Counted from the first letter of the stretch, positions 1 through 6,975 are shown. The stretch is DNA of 56,985 nt from Parcubacteria group bacterium GW2011_GWA2_38_13b (GCA_000992445.2 LBUF02000017.1:1-56985), one strand, 5' to 3'. Notes: generated from the sequence alone by a model not told the origin. Program-made: numbers and translations.

Positions 1-2
1 TT

Positions 3-530
3 GAAATTCAAGACGGAACATTGAAAGCGATCGGAACAAGCGATAATCGGATTAAATTTACCAGTGTCGGTTTCGGTTTGTGGAAATGGATTTATTTTAC
101 GGAAGACGCGAATGAAGAATCGGAATTAAAATACGCGATTATTGAAAACGGCGGTTACGGAACTTTTGTTGACGGCGCTATGATAAGAATTGATGATATA
201 GCGATAAATATTGATAATGTTGAAATACTAAATAGTTATTCAAGGGGAGTAATGCTTAAAAATTCCGATTCCATAATCACTAATATCTTATTTAAGTGCA
301 ATGGTCATGCAGATTTTGGCGGTATTTGCAATGCAGTAAAAATACCGGGACTTGTGCCGGCGTTTGACATTCAAGATTCCGATCCGGTTGTTTCCGATTC
401 CGTTTTCAAACTTAATCGCATCGGCATCGGATCTTACGGGACTTCAACGCCGGCATTTACGAACATAACTTTCGGAGAAGGGAACGAGGCGAATATTATG
501 AATACCGATCCGGTTGGTTTGACGGAGTGA
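3..530 (+). CDS. C-terminal part of a right-handed beta-helix surface protein (5' truncated by window)
   Basis: The reading frame is open from the first bases of the window, so this is the C-terminal 175 residues of a longer protein that starts upstream. Phrases such as IQDGTLKAIGTSDNRIKFTS and LKYAIIENGGYG are typical of parallel beta-helix repeat (pectate-lyase-like) proteins, in which each coil gives a short beta-strand ladder. Such proteins are usually secreted or cell-surface carbohydrate-binding or adhesive proteins. No signal peptide or anchor is visible because the N-terminus is missing. The family assignment rests on the repeat style only; substrate and catalysis cannot be judged. 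Confidence 0.6.
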   Translation, partial: EIQDGTLKAIGTSDNRIKFTSVGFGLWKWIYFTEDANEESELKYAIIENGGYGTFVDGAMIRIDDIAINIDNVEILNSYSRGVMLKNSDSIITNILFKCNGHADFGGICNAVKIPGLVPAFDIQDSDPVVSDSVFKLNRIGIGSYGTSTPAFTNITFGEGNEANIMNTDPVGLTE

Positions 531-593
531 GTGTTTTCGCGTTATAGTCATATATTATTATTGTTTTTTGAAAATTTATAGTTGGAGGAAATT

Positions 594-1361
594 ATGAAAC
601 CATTGCGAATAGGGAAGATTTTTGGCGTTGAACTGTATTTGGATTTAAGCTGGTTTATTTTATTCGCGCTGATTGTCAATTTGTTTCTCGGAGTTTTTAA
701 AGATATGGCGGGCATTTCTTTACGCGTGCAAATATTATTTGCCGTATCGTCTACTTTTATCCTTATGTGCTCTCTTTTGGCGCATGAAATGGCGCATTGT
801 CTGGTTGGCAGGCGTTACGGTTTTATAATGAAAAAAATGACATTTATGATTTTTGGTGGGATGGCTCATATAGAAGAAGATAATTTTTATAAAATTGGTT
901 CAAGAGCCGAATTGAAAATGGCGCTGGCTGGTCCATTTATGAGCTTGGTGTGTTGCGGATTTTTTTGGGTTTTGGGCGTATTATCGTCCGCGTATTTATT
1001 GTCGTTTTTTGCGCGAAATGCATTGGTTAGTATGTTTTTTTTGTTATCTTATTTTAATTTATTGATGGCGTGTTTTAATTTTATCCCCGCATTTCCAATG
1101 GACGGCGGAAGAGTTCTCCGGTCTTTGCTGTGGCACAAAAAAGGACTTTTGCCGGCAACGAAAATAACATGTGACATTGGATTATTTATGGGACGAGTAG
1201 GTTTGCCGTTAATCGGATTTTTTATTTTTCGCAGTTTGTTTTCTGTAATCTGGCTGGGTTTAATCGGATGGTTTATTTTGGTTCCCGCTTGTTTGCAAGA
1301 AGTGAAATATGTTGCGGAAATGATTGAAAAAGAAGAAAATAATAAAAAAAATAAAAATTAA
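594..1361 (+). CDS. Site-2 protease family zinc metalloprotease (M50)
   Basis: This is a multi-pass membrane protease of 255 residues that would cut substrates within the membrane. The zinc motif HEMAH is at residues 64-68 inside a hydrophobic segment. The second M50 motif, NFIPAFPMDGGR, supplies the third ligand (Asp near residue 170). At least four other hydrophobic segments surround these motifs. The ATG at 594 is chosen because GGAGG at 584-588 sits 5 nt upstream; a TTG at 582 overlaps that ribosome site and is unlikely. A rho-independent terminator follows. No C-terminal CBS or PDZ domain is present, so this is a minimal member whose substrate cannot be predicted. Confidence 0.88.
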   Translation: MKPLRIGKIFGVELYLDLSWFILFALIVNLFLGVFKDMAGISLRVQILFAVSSTFILMCSLLAHEMAHCLVGRRYGFIMKKMTFMIFGGMAHIEEDNFYKIGSRAELKMALAGPFMSLVCCGFFWVLGVLSSAYLLSFFARNALVSMFFLLSYFNLLMACFNFIPAFPMDGGRVLRSLLWHKKGLLPATKITCDIGLFMGRVGLPLIGFFIFRSLFSVIWLGLIGWFILVPACLQEVKYVAEMIEKEENNKKNKN

Positions 1362-1378
1362 TCGGAGTAAAATAAATA

Positions 1379-1406
1379 AAATCCCCGGAACAATTCGGGG
1401 ATTTTT
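1379..1406 (+). terminator. Rho-independent terminator after the M50 protease
   Basis: A 9-bp stem AAATCCCCG/CGGGGATTT with an 8-nt loop is followed by a T-rich tract. Confidence 0.8.
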
Positions 1407-1485
1407 ATATTTTTTATAGTATTAATGTCTTGAATTTTACCATTTATAATAGTATATTTTTAATATGGGGCGAAGGGGGAGTTTT

Positions 1486-1569
1486 GCCCCCCTGGCGGAA
1501 TTGGCAGACGCGCTAGCTTCAGGGGTTAGTTCCCGCAAGGGAATAGAGGTTCAAATCCTCTGGGGGGCA
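1486..1569 (+). tRNA. tRNA-Leu(CAG)
   Basis: The acceptor stem GCCCCCC pairs with GGGGGGC. The D-arm is GGCGGAATTGGCAGACGC, the anticodon loop TTCAGGG carries CAG, a long variable arm is present and the T-loop reads TTCAAAT. The discriminator is A and no CCA is encoded. Confidence 0.95.
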
Positions 1570-1601
1570 TAATTAATAAATAATTTTTTAAATATTATAT
1601 T

Positions 1602-1829
1602 ATGGACAAGCCAAAAAATAAAACAACAATAGACAATCGGACTGTTTATTATGAGGATAATGCTTATAATGGGGTAATTTATTTGCGCGATTACCTTGAT
1701 TTTAGCGAGACAAAAGTGTTTTTTGAATACGCTTCGTCAAAAGGCAGGGCGGATTTTGAGGATCGGAGCGGATACGATTACACTTTAATTAAAAACAGCG
1801 ATGGGAGTTATACGGTGGCAAGGCGATAA
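1602..1829 (+). CDS. Small hypothetical protein
   Basis: This is a 75-residue charged protein, rich in Tyr and Asp, with no recognised domain. It lies alone between tRNA-Leu(CAG) and tRNA-Ala. The start codon has no Shine-Dalgarno site, but the AT-rich stretch just upstream (TATTAT at 1593-1598) could act as a -10 box for a leaderless message. The last half, ending DYTLIKNSDGSYTVARR, looks like a compact beta-rich domain, but this is only an impression. It could be a non-functional open frame, although codon use resembles the neighbouring genes. Confidence 0.5.
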   Translation: MDKPKNKTTIDNRTVYYEDNAYNGVIYLRDYLDFSETKVFFEYASSKGRADFEDRSGYDYTLIKNSDGSYTVARR

Positions 1830-1877
1830 GTTCGTATTTTAAATTCTATTTTCTAAATTTTAATTTTAGGTTATTGT

Positions 1878-1950
1878 GGGCCATTAGCTCATTTGGTAGA
1901 GCGCTTCCATGGCATGGAAGAGGCGACCGGTTCAAATCCGGTATGGTCCA
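1878..1950 (+). tRNA. tRNA-Ala(GGC)
   Basis: The acceptor GGGCCAT pairs with ATGGTCC. The anticodon arm CTTCC-ATGGCAT-GGAAG has anticodon GGC, and the T-loop is TTCAAAT. No CCA is encoded. The 3' part of this gene (from 1920) is repeated at 5250 as a fragment. Confidence 0.95.
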
Positions 1951-1959
1951 TTGCTTTAC

Positions 1960-2033
1960 GGGCGTATAGCTCAGTTGGTTAGAGCGCTTCGTTGACATCG
2001 AAGAGGTCTCCCGTTCGAGTCGGGATACGCCCA
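1960..2033 (+). tRNA. tRNA-Val(GAC), left copy
   Basis: The acceptor GGGCGTA pairs with TACGCCC. The anticodon arm CTTCG-TTGACAT-CGAAG gives GAC, and the T-arm is CCCGT-TCGAGT-style. Discriminator A is present with no CCA. An identical gene lies at 5290. Confidence 0.95.
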
Positions 2034-2055
2034 TAAAAAGAAAATATGGTCATAG

Positions 2056-2141
2056 TCCCGACATTCCGATTTTCGCCCGAGGCGAAACATCGGAAGTCGG
2101 GATCCCGATTCCCGCCCCGCCTTTGGCGGGGGACATCGGGA
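2056..2141. repeat. Paired-hairpin REP-like element, copy A
   Basis: There are two adjacent hairpins. 2056-2102 folds as TCCCGAC/GTCGGGA, TTCCGAT/ATCGGAA and TCGCC/GGCGA; 2103-2141 folds as TCCCGAT/ATCGGGA with an inner CCCGCC/GGCGGG. Both hairpins have TCCCGA...TCGGGA feet. The element is preceded directly by ATAG and followed directly by CTCAGTGG of a tRNA D-arm. This layout resembles the GTAG/GGAG-footed REP units mobilised by RAYT transposases. Confidence 0.8.
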
Positions 2142-2203
2142 CTCAGTGGCAGAGTGCTTCCTTGACACGGAAGAGGCCACAGGTTCAATCCCTGTATCAC
2201 CCA
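2142..2203 (+). pseudogene. tRNA-Val(GAC) lacking its 5' acceptor strand
   Basis: From CTCAGTGG onward there is a normal D-arm, an anticodon arm (loop TTGACAC, anticodon GAC), a T-arm and the 3' acceptor strand ATCACCC plus A. The matching 5' strand GGGTGAT is missing; the hairpin element and an unrelated flank lie there instead. The acceptor stem cannot form, so this is probably inactive. In the right-hand copy, conserved U33 has become C. Confidence 0.75.
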
Positions 2204-2213
2204 CTAAATTACT

Positions 2214-2238
2214 ATACAGGAGAACAGTTCTCCTGTAT
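2214..2238. repeat. Perfect palindrome at the left edge of the RAYT unit
   Basis: A 25-nt palindrome has 12-nt arms around a central A and the core GGAGAACAGTTCTCC. The same core occurs inside the transposase gene (2443-2457) and at its 3' end (2963-2977), and as a half-copy at 30098-30110. It probably marks the end of the mobile unit. Confidence 0.8.
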
Positions 2239-2253
2239 CCTTTGACTTAATTT

Positions 2254-2961
2254 ATGCCCATTAAGCGTCCACAACTAATTAATAATGAAATTTATCATAT
2301 TGTTGTTCGGGGAGTTAGTGATCAACCGATTTTCAAAAACAACGATGACCGTTATCGGGTAATTTTTTCTCTTTATGAATTTAATACAGTTGCCCCAATT
2401 GAAATTAGCGTACAAAGAAAAAAGCGCAGTATTAAAAATAAAGGAGAACAGTTCTCCGATAAACGGATATTGTTAGTGGAAATTTTAGCGTTTTGCTTTA
2501 TGCCAAATCATATTCATTTGCTTTTAAGGCAATTGCGGGACAATGGGATAACTCAATTTATGCGAAAATTCGGAGCTGGTTACGCAACTTATTTTAATAA
2601 AAAATATACCCGTAATGGTCATTTATTTCAAGGCAGATTTAAGGCGATTCGCATTACAACCGATAGGCAATTAAAAACGGTTTTTGTTTATATTCATACT
2701 AACCCAGTTGCTTTGATTGAAGCGGATTGGAAAAAGGGAGGGATTAAAAATTCCAATAAAGCAATTGAATTTTTAGAAAATTATAAATGGTCAAGTTATC
2801 AGGATTATATTGGTCAAGATAATTTTTCATCAGTTACTAAAAGAGATTTTCTTTTAGAGGTAATGGGCGGAAAGCGAGGTTGCCAAGGATTTTTAAACGA
2901 TCGGGTTGAATACAAAGGAGAGAATAATTATAATTATTTTAGCGATATAGAATTAGAATAA
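2254..2961 (+). CDS. REP-associated tyrosine transposase (Y1/IS200-like, RAYT)
   Basis: This is a 235-residue HUH-type single-strand transposase. The metal-binding motif is PNHIHLLL (about residues 88-95), and the catalytic tyrosine lies in the helix GAGYATYFNKKY about 35 residues later, followed by the usual GHLFQGRFKAI segment. Family members cut and rejoin single-stranded DNA at hairpins with GTAG or GGAG feet. Palindromes with a GGAGAAC arm flank the gene on both sides, and one copy inside the gene encodes KGEQFS. The gene sits between a tRNA cluster carrying hairpin elements and the tail of an interrupted HTH gene. The frame is intact, so it may be active. Confidence 0.9.
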   Translation: MPIKRPQLINNEIYHIVVRGVSDQPIFKNNDDRYRVIFSLYEFNTVAPIEISVQRKKRSIKNKGEQFSDKRILLVEILAFCFMPNHIHLLLRQLRDNGITQFMRKFGAGYATYFNKKYTRNGHLFQGRFKAIRITTDRQLKTVFVYIHTNPVALIEADWKKGGIKNSNKAIEFLENYKWSSYQDYIGQDNFSSVTKRDFLLEVMGGKRGCQGFLNDRVEYKGENNYNYFSDIELE

Positions 2962-2988
2962 AGGAGAACAGTTCTCCTTTATTCTAAT
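2952..2988. repeat. Perfect palindrome at the right edge of the RAYT unit
   Basis: Eighteen-nt arms surround a central A at 2970, with core GGAGAACAGTTCTCC. It overlaps the transposase stop codon and may serve both as an element end and as a transcription stop. Confidence 0.8.
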
Positions 2989-3060
2989 AATTCAACGCTT
3001 GATACATTTAAGAAAATTGCGAAAGCACTTGATGTTAGCGTTGATGATTTAATAAGTTAA
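2986..3060 (+). pseudogene. C-terminal remnant of an XRE-family HTH regulator
   Basis: The frame encodes NNSTLDTFKKIAKALDVSV and ends DDLIS before a TAA. This matches the final helices of an XRE-type DNA-binding domain. No start codon is present, and the preceding sequence is the palindrome that ends the RAYT unit, so the rest of the gene was lost, probably when the unit inserted. Confidence 0.65.
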
Positions 3061-3061
3061 A

Positions 3062-4051
3062 ATGTTTAATTTTTTTCAAAATATTTTTGATAAAGTCATA
3101 TCACTTGTGGCAAGTGTGATTATTGCTGTTGGCTTAGTTTCTGCACCAACACTAGAAATAATAGATCAATCTTTACGACCAGAGAAATACGGAGAAGAAA
3201 TTATTTTGGAAACTAAACAAAATGAATTAGAATCCGAAAAACAACTCGAGGAAAAAATTAAGCAAGCTGGTATAACAGAAGAAAATAGGAAAGCCGAAGA
3301 AGAAAAAATCAAAAAACAGATAGACGCTAAAGAAACCCAGAGGCAAGAAGAATTAAAAAAGCAAGCAGAATTAGAACAAGAACTCAAAGATGTTCTTAAC
3401 GATTCGAATCTTACAGAAATCCAACAAAAAGAACCGCAACAGCAACCTCGTTTAATTCTTTTTGAAGATAATTTTGGCAATGTTTACGCAGAAGAAAAAG
3501 ACTTCGTTAGAAATGCTGCAGAGCCGTTTAACAATGGCTTCGGTGCTTCTTACACTCCGTTGTGCATGCAAGATTCCGATGTAACGAAAGATTGCCAGCC
3601 TGAAATTATAAACTGGGTGAATAATCGTTCTATTGAAATTGGAAAAACACTCAACATTATTTTAGATAGCTTTGATGCAAACAGTGATAGTGTTTTTTAT
3701 TATATTTCTTACGGTAGCCGAAAAGATTGGGGCTATGGCACAATGAGAATATTACAATCATGGAAAGCCAATAACGTTTCCAGTATTCCAATAACCGAGC
3801 AACTTTATGAAGAGACTTTGTTTGATAATCTTAGCTGGGGTAGTCACTACTTCGACTCATCTACGCGGCAACATTATGATAAAAAAGTTAAATTAAATAA
3901 TGCGGGCGAATTAAATATAAATCTTTGTTTTAACGAAAAACCTGAACGAATGGAACGTGGTGAGCAATTTCCAGATGGTTGTATACTTTTTAAATATTTT
4001 ATTTTGAAACCCGCATATTCTAATTTAACAACTTCAACACAACCACAATAA
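3062..4051 (+). CDS. Exported or membrane-anchored coiled-coil protein of unknown function
   Basis: This 329-residue protein has an N-terminal hydrophobic segment (about residues 12-30, VISLVASVIIAVGLVSA) that should act as a signal anchor. A strongly charged coiled coil rich in Glu, Lys and Gln follows (about residues 45-125). The C-terminal half (from about residue 150) is globular, with Trp, Tyr and four scattered Cys, and has no recognised motif. It lies inside the 3-kb insert bounded by direct repeats, just after the HTH remnant, and is followed 6 nt later by the next gene. It could be a surface protein or part of a mobile element. No function is proposed. Confidence 0.6.
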   Translation: MFNFFQNIFDKVISLVASVIIAVGLVSAPTLEIIDQSLRPEKYGEEIILETKQNELESEKQLEEKIKQAGITEENRKAEEEKIKKQIDAKETQRQEELKKQAELEQELKDVLNDSNLTEIQQKEPQQQPRLILFEDNFGNVYAEEKDFVRNAAEPFNNGFGASYTPLCMQDSDVTKDCQPEIINWVNNRSIEIGKTLNIILDSFDANSDSVFYYISYGSRKDWGYGTMRILQSWKANNVSSIPITEQLYEETLFDNLSWGSHYFDSSTRQHYDKKVKLNNAGELNINLCFNEKPERMERGEQFPDGCILFKYFILKPAYSNLTTSTQPQ

Positions 4052-4057
4052 AAATTT

Positions 4058-4414
4058 ATGGATTACGCAGAATTACATCTTGAACACGCTGTTAAAAAAC
4101 TATGTATAGGAGAAAAAGATGTAACAAAAAGATTATTAGAGGTCTGGAATTCCGACCTCCATTTATTGGCAGATAAAAATAATTTTCATTTTAGAGATTA
4201 TCCCAAAGAAATAAAAGAAGATTGGAAATGGATTTATGGACAATTAACAAAATATAAACCGAGTGATAATTCAATAGAAAATAGACTTGGAATTGTAGGT
4301 TTTACATTAGGAAAAATTAAAAATTCAACAGGTTCAAAAATTGTGAAAAGAGTATATGAATTAAATGAAGAAGTAAAAAGATTTAATGAAGCGCACAGAA
4401 TTGATAAAAAATAA
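4058..4414 (+). CDS. Hypothetical helical protein
   Basis: This is a 118-residue soluble protein that appears mostly helical, with no motif I recognise. It starts 6 nt after the coiled-coil protein and ends 10 nt before the next gene, so the three genes are probably one transcript within the 3-kb insert. Features that may help a search are the block FHFRDYPKEIKEDWKWIYGQ and the C-terminal heptad-like VYELNEEVKRFNEAHR. Confidence 0.55.
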   Translation: MDYAELHLEHAVKKLCIGEKDVTKRLLEVWNSDLHLLADKNNFHFRDYPKEIKEDWKWIYGQLTKYKPSDNSIENRLGIVGFTLGKIKNSTGSKIVKRVYELNEEVKRFNEAHRIDKK

Positions 4415-4424
4415 TCTCCTAACT

Positions 4425-4889
4425 ATGACAAATAAAAATCAAAAACATGTAGAGGTGATAGTTGCTTCTACAATACCAGAAGCATGGGAAGTGGTGAAAA
4501 GAAATAATATCGCTACACAAAAAAAGAATTCGGCAGACGCAGATTATATCGTCTTTTTCCGTGTTCGTCTTAAAGATAAAAAATTAGGAAACTCGGCTAT
4601 CACGCATATTGCGAAAGTAAGGGATAGTGATAACAATGCATCGCTGAAAGACTTTTTTGAGAAAAATCCGGATTTGCTAAAATACTCTGAAAAACATGGG
4701 AAAGGGTGGGAAAGACAAGAATATCACAAAGAATATAAGCTCGAAGAATTAAAAGAGCTATCAGAACCAATTTTGTGTAGAAAAGGGAAGGGAGAGGGAA
4801 AAAGATGTCAGGTTAAACTCTATACAACGCGCGAGGAATTAAATAGAGTAAAATATTTGGGGGATATAAAAACAATTTCTCAACTATGA
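4425..4889 (+). CDS. Hypothetical protein, possibly PUA/EVE-like
   Basis: The ATG at 4425 is preferred (154 residues) because upstream starts overlap the previous gene. The stretch ADYIVFFRVRLKDKKLGNSA followed by ITHIAKV is reminiscent of the beta-barrel core of PUA/EVE-type nucleic-acid binding domains, but the match is by eye and weak. Two Cys (in ILCRKGKGEGKRCQVKL) lie in a basic C-terminal segment. It is the last gene of the insert; a GC-rich structured block follows it. The function is unknown. Confidence 0.5.
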   Translation: MTNKNQKHVEVIVASTIPEAWEVVKRNNIATQKKNSADADYIVFFRVRLKDKKLGNSAITHIAKVRDSDNNASLKDFFEKNPDLLKYSEKHGKGWERQEYHKEYKLEELKELSEPILCRKGKGEGKRCQVKLYTTREELNRVKYLGDIKTISQL

Positions 4890-5249
4890 GGCATGTTGAG
4901 ATGTAGAAATAATACTTTTTCTGTCCGCCCGATCCCCAAAGCGAGGACGGCTCGGCAGGAGGGGGTCGGGGGGGGATGCCGAGCCGTTCGAGCGTCAAAG
5001 CCCCGTCGCCTGTTCGTCAGAACAGAGGCCAGCAGAGAAGTTTTCTTTTTCCTTAATTGAAAAAGTTTTTAGGGGGGGGCGCGAAAGAAAAATAGTAAAG
5101 AAAACTTCTCTGCTGGGCACGCGAGCGGGGCGAGAGCGTATGATTTGGTTCAGAGCCACCACGCGCGCGGCGCGTGGTCAGTCGGGGTTCTGCTCAAAGA
5201 AAGTTCGGATTTCGTCCAACAGACACCATACATAAAATAAAAGGGCGGG
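4890..5249. other. GC-rich, hairpin-dense non-coding block
   Basis: This 360-nt stretch has no credible gene and is far richer in GC than its surroundings. It holds a hairpin at 4947-4987 (11-bp perfect stem, G-rich loop of runs of 5 and 8 G), a large stem at 5029-5116 and a hairpin at 5159-5177 (CCACGCGC/GCGCGTGG). It forms the right end of the insert, directly before the right-hand direct repeat. It could be a structured RNA gene, an element end or imported DNA. Confidence 0.6.
5029..5116. repeat. Inverted repeat with about 20-bp arms
   Basis: CCAGCAGAGAAGTTTTCTTT at the left is matched by its exact reverse complement at the right, enclosing about 47 nt that include a run of eight G. The arms could fold as an RNA hairpin or mark a small inserted unit. 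Confidence 0.8.
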
Positions 5250-5280
5250 GAGGCGACCGGTTCAAATCCGGTATGGTCCA
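5250..5280 (+). pseudogene. tRNA-Ala 3' fragment
   Basis: This is only the variable loop, T-arm and 3' acceptor strand of tRNA-Ala, identical to 1920-1950. The preceding bases are unrelated. It is the left edge of the second direct-repeat copy. Confidence 0.9.
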
Positions 5281-5289
5281 TTGCTTTAC

Positions 5290-5363
5290 GGGCGTATAGC
5301 TCAGTTGGTTAGAGCGCTTCGTTGACATCGAAGAGGTCTCCCGTTCGAGTCGGGATACGCCCA
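5290..5363 (+). tRNA. tRNA-Val(GAC), right copy
   Basis: It is identical to the tRNA at 1960-2033, with all arms intact and no CCA encoded. Confidence 0.95.
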
Positions 5364-5385
5364 TAAAAAGAAAATATGGTCATAG

Positions 5386-5471
5386 TCCCGACATTCCGAT
5401 TTTCGCCCGAGGCGAAACATCGGAAGTCGGGATCCCGATTCCCGCCCCGCCTTTGGCGGGGGACATCGGGA
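5386..5471. repeat. Paired-hairpin REP-like element, copy B
   Basis: It is identical to copy A because it lies in the direct repeat. It is preceded by ATAG and followed by CTCAGTGG. Confidence 0.8.
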
Positions 5472-5533
5472 CTCAGTGGCAGAGTGCTTCCTCGACACGG
5501 AAGAGGCCACAGGTTCAATCCCTGTATCACCCA
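5472..5533 (+). pseudogene. 5'-less tRNA-Val with a mutated anticodon loop
   Basis: This is the same fragment as 2142-2203, but the loop reads TCGACAC, so the near-universal U33 is replaced by C at 5493. This supports loss of function. Confidence 0.8.
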
Positions 5534-5618
5534 CTAAAATAAAAAAATCAATATAACATCCTTATAAACCCACTTGCCCGCTTCTAAAGGGAGATTGGTG
5601 GTATGTTGTGTAATGTAT

Positions 5619-6381
5619 ATGAAATTGAATATAGTTTACGAAGACGAAGACATTTTAGTCATTAACAAGCCGGCCGGATTGGTTGTTCATAAAGGAATAA
5701 AAACCGAAACAACATTGGCGGATTTGCTCGTTGAACATTACCCGGAAATTATAAATGTCGGCGATGACAAAATGAGGCCCGGGATTGTGCATCGTTTGGA
5801 TAAAGACACATCCGGTTTAAATGGTGGTCGCTAAAAATAACGCGGCCTTTGATTTTTTAAAAGAGCAGTTTAAGAATCGCCGGATTGAAAAGAAATACAC
5901 CGTGTTGGTTTTGGGGCGCGTGGAAAATCAAAGAGGCAGAATTGACAGTAAAATAGGACGATTGGGCGATAAGCAGATAGTTGTAAATCCCAGCCCAAGG
6001 CTGGTCAGCCTCGGGCTGAAAAAATCCCAATTCAATGTTAATTCATTTCGGACGGGAAAATTCAAAATAGACAAGTATAAAGAAGCGGTTACGGAATATA
6101 AAATATTAAAATATTTGGGCGATTATACTTTATGCGAAGTGAAACCGAAAACAGGCAGAATGCACCAAATAAGAGTTCATTTTAAGTCAATTGGCCATTC
6201 GGTGGCGGGGGATAAAAAATATTATTTCAAGAAACAAAAAAACGCGCTGATTTTTCCAAGGCAATTTTTGCACGCAAGTTATTTAAGTTTCAGTTTGCCA
6301 AACGGGAGTAGAATGGCGTTTGAAGCGGATTTGCCGGAGGACTTGCAAAAAGTATTGATAATGCTTGAAAATAACGGTTAA
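5619..6381 (+). pseudogene. RluA-family 23S rRNA pseudouridine synthase, frameshifted
   Basis: The first frame starts at ATG 5619 (MKLNIVYEDEDILVINKPAG) and carries the catalytic motif HRLDKDTSGL. It then shifts: one extra A in the AAA run at about 5819-5821 moves the reading to the frame ending at 6381, which continues VVAKNNAAFDFLKEQF and includes the RluA block KPKTGRMHQIRVHF. Removing one base restores a full-length enzyme. About 30 residues (NPSPRLVSLGLKKSQ onward) are additional to the family pattern and come from a GC-rich repeat inside the gene. It could be a true pseudogene, a sequencing error or a recoded gene. Confidence 0.8.
5991..6023. repeat. REP-like repeat inside the RluA gene
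   Basis: The core CAGCCCAAGGCTGGTC is followed by AGCCTCGGGCTGAAAAAA. A near copy lies in the intergenic region at about 53060-53093. In the gene it is read as NPSPRLVSLGLKKS. Confidence 0.7.
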
Positions 6382-6493
6382 AAATGATAATGTATGGGCA
6401 TATAAATAGTAAATTTTGAAACTTGAAACTGGAAACTTGAAGCGTATGTTTTATGTTTTATGTTATAAGTTGCAAGTTTTAATTTATGGGGAT

Positions 6494-6952
6494 ATGGATA
6501 AACTTCAAATGTTCAATAAAAGCCAGATAAAAAATAAACAGTTCGCGGAACTGGATTTGCGGTCGGGCGATACCGTGCGGGTGCATCAAAAAATAAAAGA
6601 AGAGAAAAAGGATAGAATACAGGTTTTTGAGGGTGTGGTTATCGCGATTAAACACGGTCGCGGCATCAACGCGACTTTCACGGTTCGTAAAATATCGGAT
6701 GGCGTTGGTGTCGAAAGGATTTTTCCTTTGCACGCTCCTTTTATTGAAAAAATTGAAATCATAAAAAGAGTTAAAGTGAGGCGGGCAAAACTTTATTATT
6801 TGCGCGATTTGCGCGGCAAGAAAGCGCGATTGAAGCAGAAGAAATTTGAGGGTATTATAGCCGAAGAAGAAAAAATTTCGGCGGCGGAAGCGGAGGTTGT
6901 GCAAGCCAGCGAAGAAAAGGCGGCGGATAAAGTTAGTGAAGTAAAAAAGTAA
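6494..6952 (+). CDS. rplS: 50S ribosomal protein L19
   Basis: L19 sits at the interface of the 30S and 50S subunits. The start is set at ATG 6494 ([16 protein letters not shown]), matching the family N-terminus; the open frame continues upstream to 6416, but that part is AT-rich repeat-like sequence. Core motifs such as [40 protein letters not shown] and [20 protein letters not shown] are all present. At 152 residues it is longer than the usual 115 or so because of an Ala/Glu/Lys-rich C-terminal tail (about residues 122-152). It stands alone, followed by tRNA-Leu(GAG). Confidence 0.95.
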   Translation: MDKLQMFNKSQIKNKQFAELDLRSGDTVRVHQKIKEEKKDRIQVFEGVVIAIKHGRGINATFTVRKISDGVGVERIFPLHAPFIEKIEIIKRVKVRRAKLYYLRDLRGKKARLKQKKFEGIIAEEEKISAAEAEVVQASEEKAADKVSEVKK

Positions 6953-6975
6953 TACCGCGATAGCGTTTTAATCAA

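Larger units (their letters stand above)
1920..2208 (+). repeat. 289-bp direct repeat, left copy
   Basis: Bases 1920-2208 match 5250-5538 with a single difference (T at 2163, C at 5493). The repeat begins inside the variable loop of tRNA-Ala. It contains the tRNA-Ala 3' end, a whole tRNA-Val(GAC), a paired-hairpin element and a 5'-less tRNA-Val. The two copies frame a 3.0-kb insert. Confidence 0.95.
5250..5538 (+). repeat. 289-bp direct repeat, right copy
   Basis: It matches 1920-2208 with one mismatch. Together the two copies bracket 2209-5249. Confidence 0.95.

Noticed and set aside
1846-2204. Minus-strand open frames across the tRNA cluster (GIEPVASSVSRK-type peptides), also at 5301-5534 and 7507-7836
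   Set aside because: They are antisense translations of tRNA genes and hairpin elements, a well-known source of false proteins.
3166-3480. Minus-strand 104-residue frame within the coiled-coil gene
   Set aside because: It is a Ser/Cys/Phe-rich complement of a Glu/Lys-rich coiled coil, a typical artefact.
6529-6904. Minus-strand frames opposite rplS and other core genes
   Set aside because: They are shadows of conserved genes with no ribosome site or family match.
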